Source of the DNA: Bacteroidales bacterium
GTDB taxonomy: Bacteria > Bacteroidota > Bacteroidia > Bacteroidales > UBA932
DNA: 36,266 nt
Assembly: GCA_017529425.1 (NCBI GenBank)
Contig: JAFXNQ010000021.1
Coordinates: forward strand, 1 to 36,266
Reading direction: 5' to 3'
The position numbers and the translations under genes are program-made. A model generated the notes under the pieces. The model was not told the DNA's origin and did no database searches. It was given only the letters and a program-made list of their open reading frames with translations. This document shows positions 1 to 8,326 of this stretch, piece after piece (the first letter of the stretch is position 1; the number at the start of each line of letters is the position of its first letter).

Positions 1-94
1 CGATATCATCGCCTAAAGCGCGGCGACGTGCCCTATAGCGTGTTCTGAAGCCATTCGGCGTGCTCTGGTTTGACGGATTGTCAGCAATAGAGGA

Positions 95-141
95 ATAAAA
101 AAGAGAGTGACCAATAATCTCTTTTTAGTCACCCTCTTTTT
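95..141. terminator. Bidirectional intrinsic terminator
   Basis: GAGAGTGAC at 103-111 pairs with GTCACCCTC at 128-136 with one mismatch. An A-run lies on the left and a T-run on the right, so it can end transcripts from either direction. On the minus strand it is the first good terminator after the PCMD gene and plausibly ends that operon. Confidence 0.7.
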
Positions 142-167
142 GTGCCCATGCGGGCACTTATTTTACT

Positions 168-184
168 AGGGGGCTCCGCCCCCT
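168..184. repeat. GC-rich palindrome AGGGGGC-tcc-GCCCCCT
   Basis: A perfect 7-bp stem with a 3-nt loop, flanked by TTTTACT and AAAACC. It may be a REP-like intergenic palindrome or part of a stacked terminator region. Function is not evident. Confidence 0.45.
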
Positions 185-194
185 AAAACCCCTG

Positions 195-236
195 CGGCGC
201 AAAGCGCCGGTACAGACAACCGTCTGTCTTTTTTTT
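195..236 (+). terminator. Double hairpin with T8 tail
   Basis: CGGCGC/GCGCCG (195-209) is followed by ACAGAC/GTCTGT (212-227) and a run of eight T at 229-236. This is the form of a rho-independent terminator for plus-strand transcription entering from outside the window, and would insulate it from the minus-strand operon. Confidence 0.55.
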
Positions 237-268
237 GTGCCCAGAACAGGGGATATTCATTATTTATA

Positions 269-1018
269 TCAGTAGTTAAACTGGAGTTCGTCAACGTATA
301 GGACCGAATTGCTGCTGCCGGTGAAAAACTCACCCAGAGCGCTAGATAGAAGACTGATCCCTACATACGTAGGGGTGGCGTCTTTCCTATAAACGATAGG
401 AATCTCAAAATGGACGTAATCATCGGTGGCTTTTGTCAGTTTCATAACGCCCCTACCAATCAAGTGGGAATCGGCTTCCGGGTCGAAATGTCCTTCACTT
501 GTCACTCGGTGTAGCACGTGGGTCCAGTCGTACAGGGCCACTTCAATTTGACCAATATCCGTTTTCCCCTTCATGGACAAATAGGGCTCCTTGGTGCAGT
601 TGACAACGCCGGGCAGGTAGTGATAATATCCCGACAGGCTCTTGGGACGTTCTTTGAAAGGCGTTCCATTGTCCATTTCTATTCCTGAGAAGTTCACAAC
701 TCGAAAGAAATGACCCGTAAACAGACTGCCGGCAGCAAAGCACCATGTTATTTTCCTGCTCACTATTTTAGCGGCCGCTTTTCCCGGCCCTGGAACAGCC
801 ACGTGTTCGTATTCAGGCATAGTGGTATTGATGCCCAAAACCTTCATGCCGCGATTGGCGCTGTCCCATACAAGCTGGTCTTCACTGGCTCCTTTGGGAA
901 AAGGATTCCAGGATAGACCTTGCTTGGACCACACGTCAAAATCCATATTGTACAGTTGCTGCGCTTGTAGGACCTGGCACAGACATAGAATTGCTAATAT
1001 GACAGATACTTTTTTCAT
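269..1018 (-). CDS. PCMD-domain secreted protein (putative carbohydrate metabolism domain)
   Basis: 249 residues. An N-terminal signal peptide (MKK, hydrophobic core, QAQ cleavage region near residue 20) means it is exported. The body matches my recollection of the PCMD family of Bacteroidetes: an early NMDFDVW segment, a W-D-x-A-N-x-G motif, a conserved AAGSLFTG segment, and a late SVLYVDELQ segment typical of a jelly-roll carbohydrate-binding fold. The family has been proposed to act on or bind glycans, but its biochemical role is not established. It is the last gene of the minus-strand nrdD-nrdG-glycosyltransferase-SDR run, 48 bases after the SDR stop, with a terminator about 130 bases further on. 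No lipobox is visible, so the protein is probably periplasmic or secreted rather than lipid-anchored. Confidence 0.75.
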   Translation of the reverse strand: MKKVSVILAILCLCQVLQAQQLYNMDFDVWSKQGLSWNPFPKGASEDQLVWDSANRGMKVLGINTTMPEYEHVAVPGPGKAAAKIVSRKITWCFAAGSLFTGHFFRVVNFSGIEMDNGTPFKERPKSLSGYYHYLPGVVNCTKEPYLSMKGKTDIGQIEVALYDWTHVLHRVTSEGHFDPEADSHLIGRGVMKLTKATDDYVHFEIPIVYRKDATPTYVGISLLSSALGEFFTGSSNSVLYVDELQFNY

Positions 1019-1066
1019 AGATAAACAGTTTTCGGGTTGCTTCCAGAAAAGTGCACTGGTAGAACA

Positions 1067-1828
1067 TCATTTAATCTTTTTCCAGATAAAGGCGACCAGC
1101 GGTCCTGGCAGCAGCGCAATGAGCGGCGGAAGCCATACGTTCATAAAACCGGGACTGATAACACGGCGGCGGTGGAACATGGCGTGAAGTGCGCGTTTCA
1201 CCAGCCACTGCGGGGTTTTGATAAGGCCGATACGTACGCCCAGGCGCATAGTTTTGTCGCTCATGCGGTATAGCGGTGTGGCGACAGCCGCCGGGCAAAC
1301 GGTAGTGATACTCACATTGTACGGTTTCAATTCATAGGAAAATGACCGACCGAAACTTTTGAGGTAAGCCTTCGTGGCCGAATAAATTGTGATGCCGGGC
1401 GCCGGAATGCGGGCGGTCATAGACGATACATTCAGAATATAGCCGCTCCCGCGCTGCTTCATAGCGTTACCGAAAAGTACGCACATCCTGGTTACTGTAA
1501 CTACGTGAAGGTTTACCATAGCCTGGACCCTTTCCAGATCCTCTGTCTGAATTTCTTTAAAAAAGAACATTCCGGCGTTGTTAACGAGAACATCCGGCAG
1601 GAGTTGCTGCGTACACCACTGGAACAGGTTGTCGGCGGCATCTGGCACGGCCAAGTCCTGAAAGCGGGAGATGACATTGACCTGGAATTGAGTACGCAGC
1701 GCTTCCGCCGCCGTGTCCAACTCTTCCTGCCGGTTGCTCACTATGATAAGGTCATATCCACGGCCAGCAAGCTGCCGTGCATATTCCAATCCCATACCGG
1801 AGCTTCCACCAGTGATTAATGCCGTCAT
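1067..1828 (-). CDS. SDR-family NAD(P)-dependent oxidoreductase
   Basis: 253 residues with a complete classical short-chain dehydrogenase signature: dinucleotide-binding TGGSSGMG at 6-13, NNAG at 83-86, catalytic Ser135/136, and YSATK with Tyr149 and Lys153. The fold is a cytoplasmic Rossmann domain that reduces or oxidises a carbonyl or alcohol; the substrate cannot be read from the sequence. The C-terminal 60 residues are hydrophobic (LPPLIALLPGPLVAFIW), like membrane-associated DltE/YqjQ-type SDRs acting on lipid or sterol-like substrates. The start codon overlaps the stop of the upstream glycosyltransferase by four bases (ATGA), so the two are translationally coupled and may act in the same glycoconjugate or lipid pathway. 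Confidence 0.88.
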   Translation of the reverse strand: MTALITGGSSGMGLEYARQLAGRGYDLIIVSNRQEELDTAAEALRTQFQVNVISRFQDLAVPDAADNLFQWCTQQLLPDVLVNNAGMFFFKEIQTEDLERVQAMVNLHVVTVTRMCVLFGNAMKQRGSGYILNVSSMTARIPAPGITIYSATKAYLKSFGRSFSYELKPYNVSITTVCPAAVATPLYRMSDKTMRLGVRIGLIKTPQWLVKRALHAMFHRRRVISPGFMNVWLPPLIALLPGPLVAFIWKKIK

Positions 1829-2985
1829 TGAGTCTTTACGGCCTCTTTGAAGTTCTCTATGAGTGTGCCGGCCGACAGTGCAATGTCGTATTGCTCCATG
1901 GACTGGGCATAAAGCTTACCTTGCTCCCAACGCTCCTGAGGGTGAGCCAGCCACCAGTCCATTTTGGCAGCCAGAACTTTGGAGTCCTTCTCCGGGAAAA
2001 TGCTTCTTTCGTCCAGGGCAAATTGGGAGGTCCCCGTGTGGTAGCCTGCGGCAATTACCGGCACAGCGGCCTGCTGAAGGGCTTCCATGATAGAGAGGCC
2101 CTCCACCTCAATGGTGGCGCAGTGGATGCAAAGGTCGGCCCCGGCAGCAATCTCCCGGAGTTCGTCCCGGGTATAGAACCCGAAGACTGGCTTGTATTTG
2201 ACAAGCCCGTCCTCGTAGAGTTTCATGGCCATCTTTTTGTAGGCTTTGGCTTTTGGCCCCTGTCCGGCGAAATGAAGCTGAATACGGTTTGCAAATGCCG
2301 AGTGGCGGATGGCCTCAATAAGCGTGGGCTGGTCTTTTTCTACGGAAAGACGGCCGATATAGACAATCTTCAACGGGCGCTCACAGTCCAGATAATCGGC
2401 CGGCATTTCTGCGGGGCGGATGCATTGGTCCGGAATGAGACCGTTAGAGAATACCTTCAGCTTGGAAGTGAAATGGTAGCGCTGAAGCCTCTCGTATACA
2501 TTCTGAGTGGGGCACTGAACGAAAGCACAGTGATTGAACACCCAGTCCCTCCATAATTTGAGCATTAAACTGTTGATTCCGTGCCACCATCCCATGGCCA
2601 GGGAACAGAAAATATTCTCCGGGTGAAGATGATAGGTACCTGTTATCGGTTTCCCCAGCCGCCTGGCTATTCGTATGGTCTTTATTTCCAGCACAAAAGG
2701 CTCTTCCAGATGGACTACATCAGCCCAGCGGACAGCCTTTTCAATGATGTCCTTCTTGCTGGATGCAAACTGGTAACCGTGAGCATCGATAATGGGCTGG
2801 AAGATAGGAAAATAAAATTTGGGCAGCAGAAACTCCGGTTGCGGGCCGTTGGGGTCCTGGTTGGGGCCGGATAGCACACGGACATCCTCACCGGCGTCTC
2901 TGAGGGCCTGAACGGTACGTCGGGCCGATGCCGACAAGCCATTACCTGTTGCGTAGAAATTATTTAATACAAATAGAATCTTCAT
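1825..2985 (-). CDS. Glycosyltransferase, GT4-like (GT-B fold)
   Basis: 386 residues. The N-terminal half opens with a glycine-rich acceptor-domain segment (LFVLNNFYATGNGLS). The C-terminal half has the nucleotide-sugar domain: YIGRLSVEKDQPTLIEAI, then the donor-binding E-x7-E-like motif in EVEGLSIMEALQQAAVPVIAAG. These are hallmarks of GT4 retaining transferases that add a sugar from a nucleotide-sugar donor to a lipid or glycan on the cytoplasmic face of the membrane. Donor and acceptor are unknown. It begins 6 bases after nrdG and overlaps the SDR by four bases, so it is co-transcribed with nrdDG, though a metabolic link to nucleotide reduction is not obvious. It resembles transferases that remodel glycolipids more than those of large capsule loci. 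Confidence 0.85.
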   Translation of the reverse strand: MKILFVLNNFYATGNGLSASARRTVQALRDAGEDVRVLSGPNQDPNGPQPEFLLPKFYFPIFQPIIDAHGYQFASSKKDIIEKAVRWADVVHLEEPFVLEIKTIRIARRLGKPITGTYHLHPENIFCSLAMGWWHGINSLMLKLWRDWVFNHCAFVQCPTQNVYERLQRYHFTSKLKVFSNGLIPDQCIRPAEMPADYLDCERPLKIVYIGRLSVEKDQPTLIEAIRHSAFANRIQLHFAGQGPKAKAYKKMAMKLYEDGLVKYKPVFGFYTRDELREIAAGADLCIHCATIEVEGLSIMEALQQAAVPVIAAGYHTGTSQFALDERSIFPEKDSKVLAAKMDWWLAHPQERWEQGKLYAQSMEQYDIALSAGTLIENFKEAVKTQ

Positions 2986-2991
2986 GCTTGT

Positions 2992-3477
2992 TTAAAGTCG
3001 ATTGGGGTCGATGCCGCGTTCCCAGATGAGGTGGGTGATGTCGATGCGTTTGCGGTTTTCTACCTTGTAGAGGCGCTGGTTGGTGGTGCGGTGGTTCAGC
3101 GGCCCTAGTTTTTCTATGTAGGGCCCCAGCTTGATGTAGTTGAATACCCGCCAGTAGGTGTTGGGTACCTCGGTTCGGCCGGAATAGAGGGCAATCTCTA
3201 TGTCAGGGTGGTTGTCGCGTATGTGCCAGGCCAGGTCAAGGAACGATGCATCATCCTGTCCCTCCCCGAAAAACAGGAAGCAGTTCACGCCAAAGTTGTC
3301 GGCCAACAGCTCGTCAATAATATCTGTTGTGAGCTCTTCGCCGACATTTGTCTGCAGGAACGGCGAGTGGCAGCCCGGACATCGCATGGGGCAATTGCTG
3401 ACATCTACGGCAAGAGATACCTTTCCAGGTATCTCTTCCAAAACCACAGATGTCGCCTGTGGAACGTATTTGATCAT
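2992..3477 (-). CDS. nrdG: Anaerobic ribonucleotide reductase activating protein (radical SAM)
   Basis: 161 residues, the usual size for NrdG. The radical SAM cluster motif is Cys29-x3-Cys33-x2-Cys36 (NCPMRCPGCHSP), holding a [4Fe-4S] cluster that cleaves S-adenosylmethionine and places the glycyl radical on NrdD. It follows nrdD by 14 bases on the same strand, the standard arrangement, which settles the assignment against other small radical SAM activases such as PflA. Cytoplasmic and oxygen-sensitive; its presence implies anaerobic dNTP synthesis. Confidence 0.95.
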   Translation of the reverse strand: MIKYVPQATSVVLEEIPGKVSLAVDVSNCPMRCPGCHSPFLQTNVGEELTTDIIDELLADNFGVNCFLFFGEGQDDASFLDLAWHIRDNHPDIEIALYSGRTEVPNTYWRVFNYIKLGPYIEKLGPLNHRTTNQRLYKVENRKRIDITHLIWERGIDPNRL

Positions 3478-3491
3478 CTGCTAATCCTCTC

Positions 3492-5690
3492 TTATTTTTC
3501 TACAGTGGTGGGTACTTCACTGGGGTTGTAGAAACGTGCCTTGGCCTCTGTCTGGCGCATCTCACTAAAAGAAGAGACTCTCTTGAGGTAGCCGATGACG
3601 CGGGTGAGGTAGTCGAGATTCTTGCTACCGCACTTGGGGCACTCGTGCAGGGTATCCTTGCTGATGTATCCGCATTCGTTGCAAACGGTGTTGCGGCAGT
3701 TGAAAGTGAAGTAGTTGGTGCCATAATGGGCGGCTACGTTAAGCAGTTGGCGATACTGCTCAAAGCTGAGGTGCTCCTGTACGTTCATATGCAGTGCGCT
3801 GCCACCGTCCAGATACTTCACGTAATCGTCTCCGTGGAGTTTGAACTTGTCAATCATTGAGAGTTCAGTATCCTCGGGATTGTAGAAGTATGAGCTGTAC
3901 ATGTTGTGGTGGGGCGATACAAAGTAGCCGTCGCGCTTGTCCCACTTGTAGTTCTTGCCGGAGAGGTTTTCGCCGGGAACGAACTCGGTGTTGAACATCT
4001 CGTCTGGAGTTCGGTCCTTGCGGTTGCATACGTTGATGGTCTCCAGCATCATGTTTACGAAATCCTTGTAGTCGTTGTTGGGAGACACCTTCAGGCCGAG
4101 GAATTCGGCTGCATCGGTGAGGCCGTTGACGCCTACGGTGAGGTATTGCTTGCGCATGTTGATGAAGCCTGCGCGATAGACATCGAGCATATCGGCTTTG
4201 AGGAAATCCTTGATAATCTCGTTGAATGCGGTCTGGTACTTGTGAACGGCCTCGGTCTCGTCGGTAATCTCTTCACGGATGTACTGATAAAGCTTTTCGC
4301 GGTCGTACTCCTCTGTGCCGAGGGCTACGCCACGCTTCATATCCACCCGCTTCTCGTTCTTGAAATACTTGATGGCGGCGTTCTGCACCAGACGGTTGAG
4401 GTTGATGGTCATAACGCTCTTTGACCCGGTCGCAACCGAAGCCGTACCCATAGAGTACTGGTGGGTGTTGTGGTTGTGTCCGTCTTCTTTCTGAATCTCG
4501 TTGCGCAGGCGGCAGCAACTGGAAAGGCTGTCGGGCGAGTTGGAGATGTAGCAGAAGAAACTGTGCCCCTTGCTCCACATGCGTGCGGTGAAATCTGCAT
4601 ACTCCTTGTCGGCATAATCGTCGCCGCCGTCGGTCAGCAGGGCCATGGTCTCAACCGGGAAGGTGAGGACGTAATGGTTGCGCTCCTCGTTGAACCAGTT
4701 CATGAAGTGTTTCTGCAGCCAGCTGAGGGTCTCCCAGATGGGTGCGGTGCCGTCGGGGAAGCGGAAGTCTCCGAACACACCCTCAAAGTACGGCTTGTCA
4801 AAGTAGCCGATGTTCCAGAACACTGTCTGGTAGCCGCGGTTTCCGGCCGGCATGTTCATAGAGTGTACCACCTGCTGGAAGTAGTTGTCGATGACCTTGA
4901 CAAGGGTGCGCTGTTTGAGGTTGTTCTCCACGACAGTGTCCAGCTTGGTGAGGTAATCGTCGCCATAATCCTTGCGCAGGAAGTAGTCGAAGTACATAAG
5001 GAATTCCGGAGTGGCTACGGCACCCATGAACTGTGAGCTCACCGAATAGACCAGGTTGATGAACTCGCCGCAGAAACTCTTCAGGTCGGTGGGAGCGACC
5101 GAAACACCGCCCAGTTCGCGCAGACCGCTCTCCAGGAACGGATACATCGTGATTGCCACGCAGTAGGGGTAACCCGGCGTACCGCTCTCGTCGTGCTTGT
5201 AAAGCACGTGGCTTTCCAGGTCAGCAACATACCTGTCGGCAAGTTCGCGACCATACAGGGATTTGATCTTGTCCTGCATGATGTAGCGGTTCTGCTTGAT
5301 GTTGTTTTCTTTGTAGAGTTCCTGGCCCAGGGTAACTATATTTTTTCTTGTGATGTTTGCATTAGCATCAAACTTGGAGCCCGTTGCCGCATTGGACGCG
5401 TTGATGTAGTCTTTGATAAAGTCTCTTTTCTTGCGAAGGTCGAGGCCGGAATCAAAGCGCTCTATGTATTCAAGGGCAGCTTTCTTATTGATTGACATCA
5501 GGGATTCCACCACCTGGCGGCGGATCTCCTGGCTGGAGATCTTGTCGTAGATATACAGGTTGTCTGTGATGGAGACTACCACCTCCTCGGGGCATTTCTG
5601 TCCGGTGGCGATATAAGCCTGGCGGATACCTCTTTTCAGTTTTTCGTTGTCAAATTCTTCGTAAGTGCCGTTGGTCTTTCTAACGTCCAT
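3492..5690 (-). CDS. nrdD: Anaerobic (class III) ribonucleoside-triphosphate reductase
   Basis: 732 residues. An N-terminal ATP-cone (about residues 1-90, beginning MDVRKTNGTYEEFDNEKL) provides allosteric activity control. The catalytic ten-stranded barrel follows. The C-terminus has a zinc site, Cys670-x2-Cys673 and Cys684-x2-Cys687, then RVIGYL with Gly700 as the likely glycyl-radical residue. It reduces ribonucleoside triphosphates to deoxy forms in anaerobes, using formate as reductant in the classical enzyme. The partner activase gene lies directly downstream. The 219-base region upstream holds a terminator-like hairpin and a perfect 8-bp dyad that could take part in its control. The reading is intact throughout. 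Confidence 0.96.
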   Translation of the reverse strand: MDVRKTNGTYEEFDNEKLKRGIRQAYIATGQKCPEEVVVSITDNLYIYDKISSQEIRRQVVESLMSINKKAALEYIERFDSGLDLRKKRDFIKDYINASNAATGSKFDANANITRKNIVTLGQELYKENNIKQNRYIMQDKIKSLYGRELADRYVADLESHVLYKHDESGTPGYPYCVAITMYPFLESGLRELGGVSVAPTDLKSFCGEFINLVYSVSSQFMGAVATPEFLMYFDYFLRKDYGDDYLTKLDTVVENNLKQRTLVKVIDNYFQQVVHSMNMPAGNRGYQTVFWNIGYFDKPYFEGVFGDFRFPDGTAPIWETLSWLQKHFMNWFNEERNHYVLTFPVETMALLTDGGDDYADKEYADFTARMWSKGHSFFCYISNSPDSLSSCCRLRNEIQKEDGHNHNTHQYSMGTASVATGSKSVMTINLNRLVQNAAIKYFKNEKRVDMKRGVALGTEEYDREKLYQYIREEITDETEAVHKYQTAFNEIIKDFLKADMLDVYRAGFINMRKQYLTVGVNGLTDAAEFLGLKVSPNNDYKDFVNMMLETINVCNRKDRTPDEMFNTEFVPGENLSGKNYKWDKRDGYFVSPHHNMYSSYFYNPEDTELSMIDKFKLHGDDYVKYLDGGSALHMNVQEHLSFEQYRQLLNVAAHYGTNYFTFNCRNTVCNECGYISKDTLHECPKCGSKNLDYLTRVIGYLKRVSSFSEMRQTEAKARFYNPSEVPTTVEK

Positions 5691-5744
5691 TTCTTATGCG
5701 CGGTTATTTAGTGTTATGGCTGTTATATACAAAGTATGGAGGAT

Positions 5745-5783
5745 AAAAAAGCGGGACTGCCCGGGGCAGCCCTCTGCTTTTTT
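5745..5783 (-). terminator. Intrinsic terminator or attenuator upstream of nrdD
   Basis: An A6 run, then GGGACTGCC pairing with GGCAGCCC (one mismatch), then a T6 run. Read on the minus strand it is a GC stem followed by U-rich sequence. It lies 127 bases after the DUF3298 stop and about 55 bases before the nrdD start. It therefore ends the DUF3298 operon, or, if the nrdD promoter lies further up, sits in the nrdD leader. Confidence 0.7.
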
Positions 5784-5827
5784 GTTTCCCGATTGTAAAG
5801 TTGCAAAATCTACCTGCTCGAAGGAGT

Positions 5828-5850
5828 GTTGAAAATAGGAAGTTTTCAAC
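5828..5850. promoter_or_regulatory. Perfect dyad GTTGAAAA-N7-TTTTCAAC, candidate operator
   Basis: Eight bases at 5828-5835 are the exact reverse complement of 5843-5850, with a 7-base spacer. The site lies in the nrdD upstream region, before the terminator-like hairpin in the direction of transcription. Symmetry and spacing suit a dimeric transcription factor, but it could equally be a transcript hairpin. The regulator is unknown. Confidence 0.4.
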
Positions 5851-5890
5851 AGGGTTACTAACAAAGTGGGCCCGCGATGCTTCTGGGCAG

Positions 5891-5910
5891 GTTTTCTTAA
5901 AAAAGAAAAC
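5891..5910 (-). repeat. AT-rich hairpin at the DUF3298 stop codon
   Basis: GTTTTCTT at 5891-5898 pairs perfectly with AAGAAAAC at 5903-5910 around an AAAA loop and abuts the stop codon of the DUF3298 gene. It may stabilise the 3' end of the transcript. No GC stem, so a weak terminator at best. Confidence 0.35.
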
Positions 5911-6800
5911 TATTGGCCGATAATCCTCCTTGCTTCTGGCGTCAGATAAGGCGCAATCTCCTCGAAAGAAACCGTGAAAGAGGGCATACCGGCAGCGTAA
6001 GGAGCAATCTCATATTGCTGATACACAAATACTAAGCCGTCTTCACAAGGGTATGGCTGCCAAGCCGGGATGGGAATCAGGTCTTTCTCCAGCAGCAGAT
6101 ACTCGTTGAGGTTGCTGTCGTTGATTTGTGTATCTGCATCGGCAAAATACTCAACCAGCCCTTTGCGCAACAGTGGCTGGATATCTTCCTCGCAACCGGG
6201 GGCTATGAACTGCTCAACAATGCTGCCTGTTGCCTTGTCAAAAGTGATGCATCCTGCTCCGGTCACTCCGCCGTGTGCACCGCCCATATAGATGTAGTCC
6301 TGCGACTGGAAAACTGCGTAATAATCGGCATCGGTAATCATCTCCAGCGAGAACTCGTACTCCCATCCGGGCATGCGGGATAGAATCTCCTCTTTCTGGG
6401 CATCGTCAATGCCGGTATCCTGGTTGATATACTCCGCCCTTTGCCTGACGTCATCGTCTGCCCCGTCGGAGATAACCTTGAACGCGTTGTCATAATAATA
6501 CTTCACACAACCCTCGGTATCATTAATGTCGCCGTCATACGGGTCAAACAGCCGTTCCTCCTCATATGAACCTATGTGAGAAAGCTGATTGTCCATCACG
6601 CCGAACAGATTCTCACGAATGGCCCTGGCAGAGTGGTTGTTCCCATCGGGCAACTCCGCGGAGAACTTTATTGAAGCGTGGTCTGTGGACTCTTCATAGC
6701 TGTAAACCCTGGTCCGGAGAGGGGCTGTCGTGTTAACGCAAGACCAGCAGACCGCCGCTGCCAGAGCGGCCGGACACAAGATTGACAATAACTTTTTCAT
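5910..6800 (-). CDS. DUF3298 / RsiV-like extracytoplasmic protein
   Basis: 296 residues. An N-terminal hydrophobic signal with cysteines at 18 and 21 suggests a lipoprotein, though the lipobox is not clean because Val or Ser sits before each candidate cysteine. The central YMGGAHGG segment followed by a TFDKATG segment is the signature of the DUF3298 domain. In RsiV-type proteins this follows a PdaC-like N-terminal half, here roughly residues 40-150. RsiV binds lysozyme in Firmicutes; in Bacteroidetes the family's role is unknown, and no sigma factor lies nearby to support an anti-sigma function. It follows the antiporter by 26 bases and precedes the terminator, so it is the last gene of the long minus-strand run. 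Confidence 0.75.
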   Translation of the reverse strand: MKKLLSILCPAALAAAVCWSCVNTTAPLRTRVYSYEESTDHASIKFSAELPDGNNHSARAIRENLFGVMDNQLSHIGSYEEERLFDPYDGDINDTEGCVKYYYDNAFKVISDGADDDVRQRAEYINQDTGIDDAQKEEILSRMPGWEYEFSLEMITDADYYAVFQSQDYIYMGGAHGGVTGAGCITFDKATGSIVEQFIAPGCEEDIQPLLRKGLVEYFADADTQINDSNLNEYLLLEKDLIPIPAWQPYPCEDGLVFVYQQYEIAPYAAGMPSFTVSFEEIAPYLTPEARRIIGQ

Positions 6801-6826
6801 TGCTGTATTACCGGATAGTTAAAAAA

Positions 6827-8311
6827 TCAGTCATCAGACTCGCCCATGATGATTATCAGGTGGTCGCCTTTTTCCAAAACCATACTTCCGTGCGGTACCA
6901 GAAAACGGTCGCCACGGCGCACCATCATCACCCGGATGCCGTGGGGCAGGCCGAGATCGCGCAGAGTGGAGCCATTTTCCAGTTCGGAGTCCGACACGAT
7001 ATGGTCGCGTAGCAGCCCCATCTCCTCAGGTATATCCATCCCGAATGTCTCAACCTCAGGGTCTTTCTCATATGTGAGGTTCAACGCCCGTGCAAACGGC
7101 TCCAGCGTCATACCTTGAAGAATCATGGAGATCAGGGTTATGAGGAACACCGTATTGAAGATGTCGGTTGCACCGTCAATGCCGGCAATCACGGGGGCGA
7201 GGGCGAACAGTATGGGACCGGCTCCCTTGAGCCCTACCCACGAAGTGAACAGCTTTGCCTTGAAGGAGAGTTTGCAGAACGGCGCCAGTGAGATAAGCAC
7301 GCTGGCGGGACGGGCCACAAACATCAAAAACAGCCCTATCAGCAGTGCCGGGCCAAGCGAGGAGAGCATTGTGGAAGGCCGGGCAAGCAGACCCAGCATG
7401 AGGAACATGAGAAGCTGCATGAGCCATGTCATTCCGTTAAAGAAGCTCAGAATCTCCTTCTTCCTCTTCAGTTCCACTTTATTCGCGATGGTGATGGCGG
7501 TAATGTAGAGCGCGAGCAGGCCGTTACCGTGAAGCACGGTGGATATACCGTTAGCGAAGAACCCGATGCTGAGGATCATTATGGAGTAGAGCGCAACGCT
7601 GGGAAGAGATACCTTCTTCAAGATCCATCTGGCTCCCTGGCCGACAGCCAGTCCGACAGCCACACCCACCACAATCTGCAGCGCGATGACAATCAATATC
7701 GAGATCCCCAGGGCTCCCGCACTCGCTTCAGTTGCATTCATGGAGGTGATGATTTTAATCAGAATAAGGGTGGCGCTGTAAGCCAGCGGGTCGTTACTAC
7801 CGGACTCCAACTCCAGCATAGGGGCAAGGTTTTCCCTGAGGTGCAACTTCTTGTCGTTCAAGAGTGCGAACACCGATGCGGAGTCGGTGGACCCCATGAC
7901 GGCGGGGAGCAGGAAGCAGCCAAGCGCCGCTGCGCCGTATTGACCGCCTACTATCAAATAGATGAAGGTGCCTGTGAATAATATGGTTAGCAGCAGCCCC
8001 ACCGTGGAGAGCATGATGCCTGGTTTGAATACAGGTCTGGTATGCTCCAGCGATGTCTCCAGTCCAGCTGTGAATATGATGATGGTGATGGCAAGGTGGC
8101 CGATGAACTCGGCTCCCTCATAGTCCGCGAACTGAAGCCCCAGTCCGTCGGCGCCGGCCACCATACCCATAATCAGGAACAGCAGCAGGGACGGAACACC
8201 AAACTTGGAACCGACTTTCATCACCAGAAGGGCGCTAAAAATCAGTACGGACATAAACAGGAGCAGATGCTCCGAGAGCAGGTTCACCGAAAAAAACGAA
8301 AGAGGAGTCAT
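6827..8311 (-). CDS. Potassium/proton (CPA1-type) antiporter with C-terminal RCK domain
   Basis: 494 residues. About a dozen hydrophobic helices (residues 15-400) carry CPA-type features such as a conserved GLETSLEH segment and an LESGSNDP motif, where the Ser-Asn-Asp stretch lies in the ion-translocation region. A C-terminal cytoplasmic domain (about 410-494, ending in GDHLIIIMGESDD) looks like TrkA-C/RCK-C, as in CvrA/NhaP2. It would exchange K+ or Na+ for H+ across the inner membrane and control cell K+ and pH. It starts 15 bases after the DUF5723 stop, within the same operon. Ion specificity cannot be read from the sequence. Confidence 0.88.
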   Translation of the reverse strand: MTPLSFFSVNLLSEHLLLFMSVLIFSALLVMKVGSKFGVPSLLLFLIMGMVAGADGLGLQFADYEGAEFIGHLAITIIIFTAGLETSLEHTRPVFKPGIMLSTVGLLLTILFTGTFIYLIVGGQYGAAALGCFLLPAVMGSTDSASVFALLNDKKLHLRENLAPMLELESGSNDPLAYSATLILIKIITSMNATEASAGALGISILIVIALQIVVGVAVGLAVGQGARWILKKVSLPSVALYSIMILSIGFFANGISTVLHGNGLLALYITAITIANKVELKRKKEILSFFNGMTWLMQLLMFLMLGLLARPSTMLSSLGPALLIGLFLMFVARPASVLISLAPFCKLSFKAKLFTSWVGLKGAGPILFALAPVIAGIDGATDIFNTVFLITLISMILQGMTLEPFARALNLTYEKDPEVETFGMDIPEEMGLLRDHIVSDSELENGSTLRDLGLPHGIRVMMVRRGDRFLVPHGSMVLEKGDHLIIIMGESDD

Positions 8312-8326
8312 TTCACGAACTTGACA

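Larger units (their letters stand above)
1..268. other. Gene-free left edge with clustered hairpins
   Basis: I see no gene I can support here. Two short readings on the plus strand (one ending in TGA at 46-48) could be the tail of a gene that starts outside the window, but neither is recognisable. The stretch is dominated by dyad symmetries, listed separately: a two-way terminator, a GTGCCC/GGGCAC hairpin at 142-157, an AGGGGGC/GCCCCCT hairpin, and a CGGCGC/GCGCCG hairpin next to a T-tailed one. Confidence 0.5.

Noticed and set aside
3906-5036. Long plus-strand open frames opposite nrdD
   Set aside because: They are antisense shadows of a highly conserved gene with strong third-position bias; no motifs are seen.
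5715-5735. Possible NrdR-like box (TGTTATATACAA) before nrdD
   Set aside because: Only one weak half-palindromic copy is present, whereas NrdR sites usually come in pairs.
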